Assembly (NCBI GenBank): GCA_029783825.1 | Contig: JAREIK010002979.1 | Location: forward strand, 832,611 to 896,610 | Length of the DNA stretch: 64,000 nucleotides | Direction: 5' to 3' | Source of the DNA: Sapria himalayana | Lineage: Eukaryota; Streptophyta; Magnoliopsida; Malpighiales; Rafflesiaceae | Part shown: positions 27,300 to 40,000 of the stretch, piece after piece | How positions within the stretch are numbered: the first letter of the stretch is position 1 | How the letters are laid out: each line of letters begins with the position of its first letter | Translations under genes and position numbers: made by a program | The notes under the pieces: model-generated | What the model was told of the DNA's origin: nothing | Databases searched by the model: none | The model's input: only the letters and a program-made list of their open reading frames with translations

Positions 27300-28809
27300 A
27301 ATTTATATCTATTTAGATAGACATATAGATAAATAAATAGATACACAGATAAATAGATAGTCAGATAGACAACTAGATAGATAGTAAATTTATAGATAGA
27401 TAATAAGATAAACAAGTAGATAGATAAACAAATAGATAGTTAGACAGATTGATTGATTGATTAAAAGATAGACAGATAGATAAATTTCTACATAGTATAA
27501 TAGACATATATATTAAAATATAGATATATAGATAAATAGAGACACATATAGACAAATACAAAGATAGATAGAAAGATAGATATATAGATAAAGAGTTAGA
27601 TAGATAGACATATAGATATATAGATAGATACATAGATAGATAGTTTAATAGATAAATACAGAGATAGTGAAAAAATAGATAGATAATTTAATAGATAGAC
27701 AAATAGACAGATACAAATCTAGATAGAGAGACAAATAGACAAATAGATAGATAGATAGATAGATAAATACATAGATACATAGACACATAGACACAATAGC
27801 ACATAGATACATTGACACATAGAGACAGACACGTAGACACATAGAAACTTAAAAACATAGACACATAGATAGAGATAGCTTAATAGATACAAAGAGAGAT
27901 AGACATACAAATAGACAAATAGATATATAAGTAGATAGAGAGATAGACAATTAGAGAAATAGATAAATATAAAGATAAATAAATAGATAGATAGAAAGAT
28001 AGATTTATAGACAGATAGATAGATAGCTAGATATATAGATTGTGAGATAGACAAATATATATTGATATATTGATAGACAAATATATAGATAGATAAATAT
28101 ACATATATTCAAATATACAAATAGACAGATAGTTAGATATATAGACCGATAGATAAAAGAGATAAGTAGACAGATAGATAACTAGCTGGATAGAAAATTA
28201 GTTAGAAAGATAGATATATAGTTAGATAGAAAAATAAATATATAGATAAATAGATTAACAAAAATATAGATAGATAAAAAGATAGATAAACTAATAGAAA
28301 AAAAGACAGATAGAAATATAGATAGATTGACATATAAATAGATACATAGTTAGATAGTTTTAAAAATAGATAGATAGATAGACAAATAGTCAGATAGTCA
28401 TATACATAGATTAATAGATAGACATATAGATAGTTAGAAAAATAGAAAATAGTTACATAAACACATAGATAAATAGATAGATAGATAGATTAGACAGATT
28501 GATTGATAGACTAATAGACTGATATACAAATAAATAGTTAGATATATAATTAAGACTATATATAGATAGATAGATATATAAAACATAGAGCAATAAACAG
28601 ATAGATAGCTACATAGATATTTAGAGAGATAGACAAATAAATAGATTTACTGAAATTTTAATACATATAAAGATATTTAGACAATTAGATAGATAGATAG
28701 ATTAAAAGATAGTCACTAAGATAGATAGAAAGATAGTTAGTTAATTAGTTACAAATATAGTTAGATAACATATAATGAATTAGACTAATAATTAGATGGT
28801 CAGATAGAT

Positions 28810-28846
<37 letters not shown>

Positions 28847-29010
28847 GAATGACTGAAAGCCTGATAGATTTAGAGACAGAAAGATAGTTAGATAGTTAGG
28901 TGTATATATAGATAGATAGATAAATAGTTACATAGATAGATAGATAGATTGACACATAGACATATATACATAGATAGATAGACATATATTGTATAGATAG
29001 ATATATACAA
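27300..29010 (+). repeat. Degenerate GATA tract, block 6
   Basis: GATA on the plus strand, 1.7 kb, inside a region otherwise TATC. Contains units of ACATAGACACATAGAT near 27760-27860 and (TA)n near 28810-28842. Ends around 29010-29030 with a switch back to TATC. Confidence 0.94.
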
Positions 29011-32000
29011 TATGATTATAAATATGTCTATCAATATGTCTATAATTATGTCTACAAGATGCCTATCAATCTGTATATCAATCTAATTATTAATCTATGT
29101 ATGAATCTATCAATCAATCTTACAATATATTAGTCTCTCTATTTGTCTATATAGCTGCCTATCTGTGTATCTATCTATCTGAAAATTAATCTATCTGTGT
29201 ATATTTCGGTCTATCTATCTATTTATATATCCGTCTATCTATCCATCGATCTATCTGACTAACTATATGTCTATTTATCTATTTATCTATCTATCTATCT
29301 CTTTATCTATATGGAAAAATATATGTCTATCGATTTGACTATCCATGTATCTATTTATCCATCTAAATATATATTTATCTACTAATCTATCTATATGTCT
29401 ATCTATTGATAAATCTAACTAATTATATATCTATCAGTCTAACTAATTGTCTATCAATATGTCTATATATTTGTCTATCTATCTATCTATCTATTAGTCC
29501 TTCTAACTATCTGTCTATCAACCTATCTATAAATTTATCTATCTATCTATCTATACATCTATATATCTATCTATCATTCTATCTATCTATCTATCTGTGT
29601 ATCTATCTATATATCTGTTTATATATATGTTTGTCTGTCCATCTATCTTTCTATTTATCAATATATATCTATCTGTCTATATGTTTTTTTATCACTCTAT
29701 CATCAATTTATCAATTTGTCTTTGTATCTATATGTCTAAATGATTTGTATATATGTCTATCTGTTTGTCTATCAACGTGTCTATCTATTTATCTATTTAT
29801 CTATCGATTTATTAGTCTTTCTATCTGCATGTCTATCTTTTTGTCTATTTGTCTGTCTATCTTTTTGACTAACTATCTCTTTATATAACTGTCTATTTAT
29901 CTAACTATCTATCTCTTAATCTATCTATTTATCTATCGAGATATCTCTCTATCTTTTTATTTATAAATCTTTCTATCTATCTTTTTATTTATCTATCTCT
30001 CTATCAATTTGTCTATCTATCTATATATCTATCTATCTATTTATCTGCTTATCCATTTGTCTATCTATCTTTTTAGTTGTCTATATTTCTATCTCTTCAA
30101 CAGTATGTCTATCTATTTATCTATCTATCTCTTTATCTATTTGTCTATCTTTATGTCTATCTATATGTCTATCAATCTATCTATCTATGTATCAATCTAT
30201 ATGTATATCATTAATCTACCTATCTATTTATATATCTATGTATATATCTATGTAGGCAACTATATGTCTATCTATCTTTCTTTCTATTTTCAGCCATTCT
30301 ATATGTCTATCCATCTATCGATCTATCAATCTATTTATCTATCAATTTTTCTAATTATATGTCTATCTATCTATCAATCTATCAGTCAATCTATCTATCT
30401 ACTTGTCTAGCTATATGTCTATCTATCTATCTTTATATTTTTCTATTTATATATTTGTCTATCTTTCTATATATATATCAATTATGTTTATCTATCTATC
30501 TATATATCTATCTTTCTTTCTATCAATCTATCTGTCTAACTATATGTTTATCAATCTGTCTAACTATTTATCTATCTATATTTCTATCTATCTACTAATT
30601 TTACTATCTATATCTCTATTTGTCTATTTATCTATCTATATATCTATTAGTCTATCTATCAATCAAACTATCAACATATATATCAATCTATCTTTCAATC
30701 TATCAATTTGTCTATCAATAGTTCTATCAATTTGTGTGTATATATGTCTATCAATATGTCTATCTTTCTATTTATTTGTATATCTATCTTCTATCTATCA
30801 GTTTATCTATCTTTTTTATTATCTCTTGATTCATATAACTATCCATCCATCTATCAGTCTATCTATTTATTTTTATATATATTTGTCTATCAATCTATCT
30901 TTATATGTGTATATCTATCTATCTAACTATATATCTATCTATTTATCTATCTATTTAAATATCAATCTGTCTATCTATCTATATAACAATTTGGTTATTT
31001 ATTAGTCTATTTATCTATATATCTATCAATCAATCAAACTATCTATCTATCTATCTAACTATTTGTTTTTTTCTATCTAAATATATATCTATGAAACTAT
31101 CAATCAATTAATGTATTTATCTATATATCTATCTGTCTAATTATATATATATATATATATATATATCTATTTATATGTCTATCTGTCCATCTATCAATCT
31201 ATCATTCTATCTATCTATCTATATGTTTATTTATCTATCTATATGTTTATCAATCTATCTATCTTTTTTTCTATCTAACTATTTATTTATCTATCTATAT
31301 ATATCTCTATTTATCTATCTATCTATCTATCTGTTTATCTATCAGTTTATACATATATTTGTTTAATAATTAGTATATCTATCTATCTATTTATTTATCA
31401 ATCTATCTATCTTTCTTTATTTCTTTTTTTTATCTATTTGTCTGTCTATCTATCAATATATCAATCAGTCAATCTATCTGTCTATCTATTTGTGTATATA
31501 TTTATTTATCTATCTATCTTTATGTCTATCTATAAATATTTCAATTTATCAATAAATCTATATAAATTTGTTTATATATATGTCTATCTATCTATCTGTC
31601 TATCTATCTACATGTCTATCTATCTGTCTATTAAATATCAATGTTTGTATATTTATCTATCAGCCTATTTGTTTATCTATCTATTAATGTATTTCTCTCT
31701 ATATATCTATCTATATATCTATCTATCTATCTATCTATTTTTCTACTAATTTATCTATCTATCTGTTTTTTGTCTATCTAACTATTTACCATTTTCTTAT
31801 TTACTATCTATCTATATATCTATCATTCTATCTATTTGTTTATCTATCTAACTATCTATTTGTTGATCTATCTAACTATCTATTTATCTATGTATTTATC
31901 TATCTATCTATCTATCTATCTTATATATATATATATCTATCTATCTATTTTACTATTTATCTATCTATCTTTCTCTCTATCTATCATTTTATTATACTAT

Positions 32001-33062
32001 CTTTCTATCTATCTATCTGTTAATTTATCTATCTGTCAATCAATCTATCTATCTATCTATTAATTTGTCTATCTATCTATCTGTCTGTCTATCTATCAAT
32101 CAATCTATCTCTTAATTTATCAATAAATCTATCTATTAATCTTTCTATTAATCTTTCAATTAATCTATGACTCTGTCTATATATAAATATATATTTATTT
32201 ATTTGCCTATATATTTATGTATCAATCTATATATTTTTCTATTTTTCATTTAGTCTATCTATTTGTCTCTCTATTCATCTATCTGTCAATATGTATATCT
32301 GTCAATCTATCATTCTACCGATCAACATACTACTTATTTACAAATATTCATATCTATATATTTGTGTATCCGTCTATCCTTCAATCTATATATATATTAA
32401 TATATCTATCTATCAATCTATCGATCTATATGTCTGTCTTTATGTCTATCAATCTATAGTTTAATTTGTCTTTAATCTATCTAATAATCAAACTATCAAT
32501 CATTCAATCAATCAATTTATCTATCTATCAATAAATCTATCTATCTATTTTTCTCTCTATATATCTCTTAATCTATATATCTATCTATCTAATTTTTTTC
32601 TATCTATTTGTTTACCTATCTATCTATCTATTTGTCTGTCTATCTGTCGATCTGTCTATTTGACTATCTGTCTATCTACCTATTTATCTATCTATCTTTT
32701 ATCTGTCTATCTATGTATCTGTATATGATAATCTATCTATTTAAATATATTTCTAAATATCTATCTATCTATATATTTATCTATCTATCTGTCGAACTTT
32801 TTGTCGATATATCTGTCTATCTTTTTATTTATCTATATGTCTATCTATCTATCTATTTATCTACCTACATATCTATATATCTATTGATCTATCTTTCTTT
32901 CTTTCAATATTTTTGTCTATCTATCTGTTAGTCTTTCTATTTTTTTATTTATCTATCTTTCTATATATTAATCGATAAATATATCTGTCTATCTCTTTAA
33001 CTATATATATATATCTGTATCTCTATCTATCTATCTATATGTTTATTTGTTTGTCTATTTAT
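29011..33062 (-). repeat. Degenerate TATC tract (GATA on minus), block 7
   Basis: TATC on the plus strand, ending about 35 bp before the splice acceptor of the Sm-F exon at 33099. Contains a (TA)n patch at 31143-31166. No first exon of Sm-F could be recognised in it. Confidence 0.95.
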
Positions 33063-33098
33063 ACTGTTAATTTGTTTTTTTATTGCTGAATATTGCAG

Positions 33099-33681
33099 AC
33101 TATCCCCGTTAATCCCAAGCCTTTTCTTAACAACATGATTGGGAAGATGGTCATTGTAAAACTCAAGTGGGGAATGGAATACAAAGGTGAGCTACAATTG
33201 TGTTCTTTTCCTGTGCATTGTATTTTTTTTAATTTTATTTTCTAATTTTATTTTCTTTGATTTTTTTAAGGTTTCCTTGCTTCGGTGGATTTCTATATGA
33301 ACCTACAGGTATGCAAAAAATCAATACCAATTAGCCTGTTGTCATTTCAACTTCTATTTCTCTTTTGTTTGGCACAATTTAACTTTCTTATAATTAACAA
33401 TGAACTGATACGTGAAGCTCGGCAACACAGAGAAATATGTTAATGGGCAATTCACTGGAAATCTTGATGAAATCTTGATTCGGTAATTTAAAAATAAGCT
33501 CATGATTATCTCGTTATCTGAAATTTCTAGCAAATGGTAGTTGGTATTGTATGTTCTCGTCTATCTATTTATCAGCAGGATTGAGTTGTGCTCTTTATTG
33601 GTTTGTAAATGTAGTATATTATGATTTATGTGCAGGTGTAACAATATTCTTTATCTGCATGAAATACCAGAGGACAACTAA
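33099..33681 (+). CDS. SmF: Sm-F, core spliceosomal snRNP protein (first exon not found; tail truncated)
   Basis: Sm-F joins E and G in the seven-membered Sm ring on U1, U2, U4 and U5 snRNAs. Four exons are visible: 33099-33186, 33271-33308, 33418-33482 and 33636-33681, with introns of 84, 109 and 153 bp. All are GT-AG and all join in frame. They encode about 78 residues: [75 protein letters not shown]. The Sm1 (MNLQL) and Sm2 (IRCNN) motifs are present. The frame starts exactly at an AG acceptor (TATTGCAG at 33091-33098) with a pyrimidine stretch and a plausible branch site before it, so an upstream exon encoding Met-Ala or similar is expected but not seen. Plant Sm-F normally ends in a longer acidic tail; here TAA at 33679-33681 cuts it, and the next codons still read LED. 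Several usually conserved positions are changed (VDF for VDS, EK for EE). It may be a gene with a huge first intron, or a captured or decaying fragment. Confidence 0.88.
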
Positions 33682-34317
33682 TTAGAAGATGTTAACCATG
33701 TATGAGAGACCTAATGTGTGTTTGTTAAGCCCTAGATTATTTCCTTTTGTTGGCTTTGATGGAATGTGTTGCTGCATGAAAGTACATGTGTCTGTGTTTA
33801 CACACACACACCGGCACAAAAATACATGCAAAACTATACATACATTCAACTGACACAACATTAATTAAAATTTTGTTGGAAGAGTAGCTAATTACAAAAA
33901 GGAAATTGGTAGATAAAAGGAAGAAGGAGTTGGAGGTGGAGAGGTAATGTAGGCTAGAACTAAAGGAAGCAATACAGATGGCCACGGAGGTACATGCTCG
34001 GGTGCTTGAGTAGTATGTAGATTTTGAGGAGCTGGGAGATAGAACACAACATAAATAACATGAATAGATTATATTTTATGCACTGTCATTATATTCATTA
34101 ATGAAGAATAATATCTAATCAAGTTTTGTTATGTTTCTATATTAGCTATGTAACATAATGTATCATAATATTTTATTAACTGATTTTATTTTTTGTAAAT
34201 TATAAATAATTGTTTATAGTTTCTTTTTTTATAAAATTTAATATAAAAATTTAAAAAATATGTAATTAAATTTTATGTAAATAATTAAAAATATGAAACT
34301 AATTCTATAATGAAAAT
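33682..34317 (+). other. Sm-F downstream region with a possible coiled-coil coding remnant
   Basis: Mostly AT-rich. At 33895-34040 the plus strand reads as a charged, heptad-like string (KKELEVER, LELKEAIQM, EVHARVLE, VDFEELGD) interrupted by two stops. Such Glu/Lys/Arg-rich coiled coils occur near the C-terminus of plant Transposase_24-type proteins of CACTA elements, which would fit the CACTA terminus just downstream. The assignment is weak. A (CA)n patch lies at 33800-33810. Confidence 0.3.
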
Positions 34318-34573
34318 AGCTAGATATTTTTCCCTCACTAATTTAGCTAGGAAATTTTCCCTTGCTAATTTAGTTATTCCCTTGCTAGTTTTGCTAGAGA
34401 ATATTCCATCGCTAACATTGCTAGGGAATATATTTACTTGTTAATTTTTGCAACGAGCACTTTAGTTTGGGAAAGATTCCGTAGTTATTCCATCATTATA
34501 TCTACTTTATATGTGGAAATAATACATTTAGCTAGGAAATATTTCCTAGCTATTCAGTATTTTTCTTGTAGTG
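34318..34573 (+). mobile_element. CACTA terminal region (right end) with subterminal repeats
   Basis: Ends in TTTTTCTTGTAGTG at 34573, the reverse complement of the canonical CACTACAAGAAAAA plant CACTA terminus. The 250 bp inside it hold many copies of short subterminal motifs of the GCTAGGGAA and TTAGCTAGGAAA type in both orientations, as bound by TNPA-like proteins. No matching left terminus (CACTACAAG on plus) was found in the window, so the other end is missing, diverged or outside. Confidence 0.8.
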
Positions 34574-35828
34574 ATAAAAGCATATACGATAAACCATTTT
34601 TTATAATTAACAAAAACTAAAAATAATTCAGAAATAATTATGATACAAAAGTTACATGGTTAAAACAAAAATATAATATAAATTCATAATCATTTAAATC
34701 TAAATCATCATCTTCATCATTAGCTTATGAATTTGTCCATGGTTCTTCTACGTGGATACACTACTAGAACTTGGTGTGTTATCTATCTCATCAAGGCCGC
34801 TAACTATGACTCCATATAGGTCACCTGCTATTCCATTGCATTCTTTATTTGTTTCATCTTATCATTCACTTGTTTTATTTCCTACATATATATCAATTCA
34901 AACTTAAACAATATGAAAGATGAGAACTTATTAATTTAGCAAAAATTAATGATATGACTATCACTTATATAGCATTTACCAATATGCACGATAAATAGTG
35001 ACTAAGAGAATCATGGAGTTTTGTGGCACATATACAGCATTTATCAATCATGTGCATAATTCATCCATAAAACAAAAATTGATGCTGACATTAATTTCGA
35101 TGCTATCTAATATGTTTTTTCTTACTACAATATCAACATTATATAAGTAATATTTTGTATTTACAGATTCATAACATACCACAACTCTTCTAATTGACAC
35201 CATGAGTCGACTAGTGTCACACACAATATACACCAAATTTTCTATCAATATTTTTAGCTTCTCGTCCCCCCCCCCCACATTGTTGTGCATGTCTAGTGTG
35301 CACAATATGAGTTATGATTTGCTATAGAGCAAGGGGGAAAAATTGCTAATTTATGCACCCCTCATTTGAAATGAAACAACTAGTGATACCAAGGGCACAA
35401 TAGGCATAATGGGCACCTTCATTTTCTCCAAAAAAAATAGAAACATCATAGCTAGCACCAAGGGCAATGCACACATGCACTATACTGTTATAGTGCACAT
35501 GTAGACTACGTTGTTATATAGCACATGTTCAATCTTTAAAAACATTCAATAACACTCAAAAAAATCAAGGAATTTGCAGATTATCCGATGGATCAATAGC
35601 AGCAACAAAAAGCATAACTAACCCTCAGATTTACTATAATGGGAAAAATATGTAGATGGCTATGAAGCCTTTTTCTATTTGTTATGTGCTGCAAATTGAT
35701 GATTAACCCACTTTTGATTAAATAAAGTTACATGTAATATAAAATGACATAATAATAACATTTTCTCCAGTAAGTCATAATAAAAAGGAAGGACTGGCAT
35801 GCACATTTTAGTTCATTGCCAAGGGAGC
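34574..35828. other. AT-rich region between CACTA terminus and the unrecognised gene
   Basis: No clear gene. On the minus strand 34690-34800 reads an acidic/Ser-rich string (VSGLDEIDNTPSSSSVST) that could be a coding remnant. A run of 11 C is present near 35266-35276. Confidence 0.3.
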
Positions 35829-36783
35829 TTACTGCAATTGAGGAGCACCAACTTGATCAGAGAAGAGTCGCAGCTCAGATTCAGTTTTTAGGTTGAAACT
35901 CGCAGATGATGCATTTCCACAATCAAATAATAGATCATGTTTCACAATAGCAAGGCAAACACTGATTGCTCTCAATAGTTCTTTCCTACAAGGAGAAAAA
36001 AAAGGTATTGCTAAAGCTTAAGATTGACTATGAAGATTTCAAAGCTTTTGAAAGAGAAACAAATCAAGAAAATTATGAACAAGAACACATTTCTTTACTT
36101 TGTGACATCCGCTCCTGCCATAGTTTCAGCTCCATTCCTACCTGGAAAAAATCATCACAATAAATCAAAGAGTAGCATGCAAACACCTTTATTCACAATT
36201 ACATTCTACTCCTCCATCTTGTAGTATTTTGTGAAGCATAAAGACTCGCGCATAACTCATGTAATAACCAAACTGATAAAGACATCATTCTGATGAAATC
36301 TTACATAATTAATCTTCAATTGTGTAACCATATATCTGTACTCATCACTCAAAGCTCCTGCCTAACACAAAATTTGAGAGAGATTCATATATATATATAT
36401 ATATATATTCATCTTCACTAGAAAAGTAGATTGTATTTAAAAAATTAATACTAGCTGGGAGTAAATTCTCTGGGCTGCTTCTAGCTGGGACATTTTTTCA
36501 TCAAACACATTAGCAGTTTCCAAAACATTAGGTGCACTAACAAACTGCATGAACCTTCAAAAGAAAAAGAAGCAATCAACTTTGGTTAGAAAAACAAATG
36601 TTTGGTCTTGTCGTAACCTTTTGAGATTCTTTTGGTAAAGCAAGTTTCAAGATCTTGGCATTGATCCACTTTGATCTCGATTGAAGATCCTGCAAGACTT
36701 GTTAGTGATTATGTGACTTTTAGCTGACTCACAAATGAACTTAAAATACCACTACCGAGCTTCTCTATCTTCCCATTGCTCAT
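35829..36783 (-). CDS. Unrecognised multi-exon gene or captured gene fragment, coiled-coil-like
   Basis: I do not recognise the family. From ATG at 36783 four exons can be joined in frame, all with phase-0 GT-AG introns: 36783 to about 36718 ([18 protein letters not shown]...), 36689-36618 ([20 protein letters not shown]...), 36544-36452 ([20 protein letters not shown]...) and 36361-36305 ([19 protein letters not shown]) with a strong GTAAGA donor. A likely last exon is 35985-35829 ([20 protein letters not shown]... to VGAPQLQ, then TAA). The exon or exons between, around 36099-36141 ([10 protein letters not shown]), do not join cleanly in phase, so the model is incomplete or the gene is damaged there. 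The protein is hydrophilic and helix-prone, without a signal peptide or membrane segment. It lies about 0.3 kb downstream of the CACTA transposase on the same strand, so it may be a second transposon gene or a captured host gene. Confidence 0.5.
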
Positions 36784-37079
36784 GATGAACAAAGAACACC
36801 TACAATGAACAAAAAATCAATGAACATTTCTGCATCCACGTCCACCTCCACCATAGTCATGTCCTTTAAGCAGCATCTACTGTACAAAAAATAAAAAAAT
36901 AGAACAAATAATATAGATATGATGAACAACCATAGATTTTAGAATAATATAGACCATTTGATTTCAAAAAAATATTGAAAGTCTTTGATACTATAATATA
37001 ATATTATAGTTATAACAATTTAATTATCGGCATAACTATAATCATCAAATGGATCTTCTGACATTTCATATGATTCTAA

Positions 37080-40000
37080 TAGTATTCCAACTCATCTATA
37101 GATAGAAAATGATCATCTTAAATTTTTATAAGGTCATCATTTGAGTCACATAAATTTTCTAGATCTTCATCTACATGTACAGACTCAATATTATTTATGT
37201 CATAATGTGATCAAGTTTGATTTTGCCAATGACCCACCAGTCACACTTATCACAAGATAAACTCGGATATGTATTATAATATACTTGTGTGGATTAAAAT
37301 GGCATAATAAATGGCACATATGGATTATATCTGCATTTATGGTTAACATCCACTAGCTTATACTCCGAATGAATCTTTGTAACCACATTTCATGTAGGAT
37401 CAAACCACTCACACGTCACACTTTAATAATACAATCTTATTATTTTTGAGTACAGGATACTCTAACTCAATAACTTCAGCAAGTTGACCATAATAATCAA
37501 TCTCATCTTCACTATAACTAGAGCCTTTAATGCATACACCACTATTTATTGTTTCTTTAGAAGAACCATATCTGATTATGTGAAATTTATATCCATTGAT
37601 AAAATACCTAGGATAGGTTGTAAGATATCTAAACGGGCCTTTAATTTGATTCTAAATGAATATGTTGGAATCTCCATTTGAAGGTTCATTTGCCTGTTGC
37701 ATTAATTAAAAAAATGATGTTAACAACTAAAAGATATTAATAAATCAATTAATTCAAAAAAATGAAACTTAATAATTCTCACATAGTTTTTGAACAAATT
37801 CACAAATTTTGTTTCTAGCATAGAATCGACCTCATAGAAAGAAATGGTTGGTTGTCTATGTTTTAACTACTCAACATAACACTACACAAATATAAATAGA
37901 GAGAGAATAATGTATATCAATTTTTAATTATTCCTATTAAGCACAAAATTAAACTATGATTAAACCCACAATCATGTTGGGTATACATACTCAATATATG
38001 GTGCAACCTACTCAGAATTAAGTAAAACCTAGCTCCGAGTTGCTTTGTACTTTTCATCTATCATACATCTTTTCTTTGCTCTTTTAAATACACTTCTAGG
38101 GTGCTTGAAGATAGATAGTTTCTCCACATATTCATCTTCTACCAGCACACGATCTTCATTATTCCGAGGCACATTTCTATTTTTTTGTATTGACATGATC
38201 CTCAAAATAATAAGAACAAAAAGATGATGCTTCTTCTACTAAATATGCATTGTAAATTGAACATTCAACTTTTGACTTGTTTCTAACATTCAATTTCAAC
38301 TTATGAAGATACCTACAACAATTATGTTAGGTTTCAATTAAATCAAATTACAATATTAATTTATACTTGAAATAATAAACATAGTTACTTATATTTATTT
38401 ATCTCTCAAAATGATACATCCACCTGTATTGCACTAGCCAGGCTATCCTTGCTTCATATGCCAAATAGACCGATAAATGCTCCATTGAGTCAAAAAAACT
38501 CAGTGGAAATATCCATTCAAGCTTACAAAGAATGAGAGGATGTCATTCTCCAGTTTCACCATGTCATCTATTTTGATTGTGGTTGCAATTTGTAGTTTGA
38601 AGAAGAAACAAAGTTCTATAAGGACCTTCCAAACACTAAGGAGAAGTAATTCACATAAAACAATTGGTAAATCTCTACATAAATACATGATAGTCTTTGC
38701 TTTTCATTCCAAATAACTTAAGATTCTCATTATCCACACATTTTCCAATATTTGAGATATATCCATTAGGGAATTTCAAATTTTTAAGCCATTCACAGAA
38801 TGTCCGTCTTGCCTTCTTATCAAGTGTGTAACAAGCTTTAGGGAATTTTCTTGTAGCTTCATTTAGTTTCAATTTAGGATGCCAATAGTAATAATTAACT
38901 TCTGTTTTGATTTTAAAGTGTCCTTTGTTTTTCTCTCTACATAAAGGATAGTGTTGAAAACATTATCAATCAGATTTTTTCAATATGCATCACAACCAAT
39001 ATTTGATTGATTAAATTGAATTTCCAATAGGGCAAGTCCCAAAAAATACTGTGTTTCCTCCTGCCAAATATTTTGCATATTGGTCCATTAGTTCTAGTAA
39101 CTTCCATTTATTTAACTTCTTCAGACCCAAACTCTGAATCTCTATCAATATATCTTTTAATGAACCAACAACTAGTACACTATTATCACTATTTTATTTT
39201 TTTGAAATGTAGTTCTATTTTTGTGAAATGGATGATTTGTAGGTTGAAATCTCAAAGGCAGTACTCCAACCAGACAATATTATATATACAGAAAAATCAC
39301 TTACCATCCACATAAGGGTTTCCCGTATAATGAAATTTTGCTTCTTTGAGATGTCATATGTATCCAAGCCACCATCCCACAAATTTTTTAACTCTATTAT
39401 AAAAGGCTATAAGAAAACATCCAACATTTCTTTCGGATTTTTTTGGCCCTGCAATCAATATTGACAAAAACATATATTTCTCCTTTATACATAACCATGT
39501 TGGCAAATTATAAGGTGTCACTATCACTAGCCATGTTGAATACTATTGTACAAATTGGCCAAAAGGCTGAAACCATCAGTGTAGAGACTCAATCTCACAT
39601 TTCGACTTTCAACTACAAAATCTTGATGTATATGATTAAAATGCTTTCAAGCAAGTGAATTTGATGGATGACGCATCACCCCTTCTTCAATCTCATGCTC
39701 AGAATGCCACCACATATCATGTGCTGTAGCATTTGATGCATATAGTCTCTACAATCAAGGAAATAAAGGAAAGTAATACATCTTCTTAAATGCAACTTTC
39801 ATCTTTTGTCGTACATCTGCAACAAGAAGCACCTTCTTAAACTGCGGTTGATCACAAAACTTACAGCTAATTAAATTACTATCACCACCCCAAAATAACT
39901 TACATCCATTGAAACAACAATCAATTTTTTCAACTAGTACTCTCATACCTCATAGTAACTTCTTAGTGTTGTAAAAGTTATTAGTGACCAAATTATTATC

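Noticed and set aside
33737..33985. 82-codon minus-strand frame downstream of Sm-F
   Set aside because: It has no recognisable motif and lies opposite the charged plus-strand remnant; most likely a chance frame.
34745..34785. Possible left CACTA terminus (CACTACTAGAACTTGG)
   Set aside because: Diverges after CACTAC, lacks the following A-rich part and subterminal repeats; likely coincidence.
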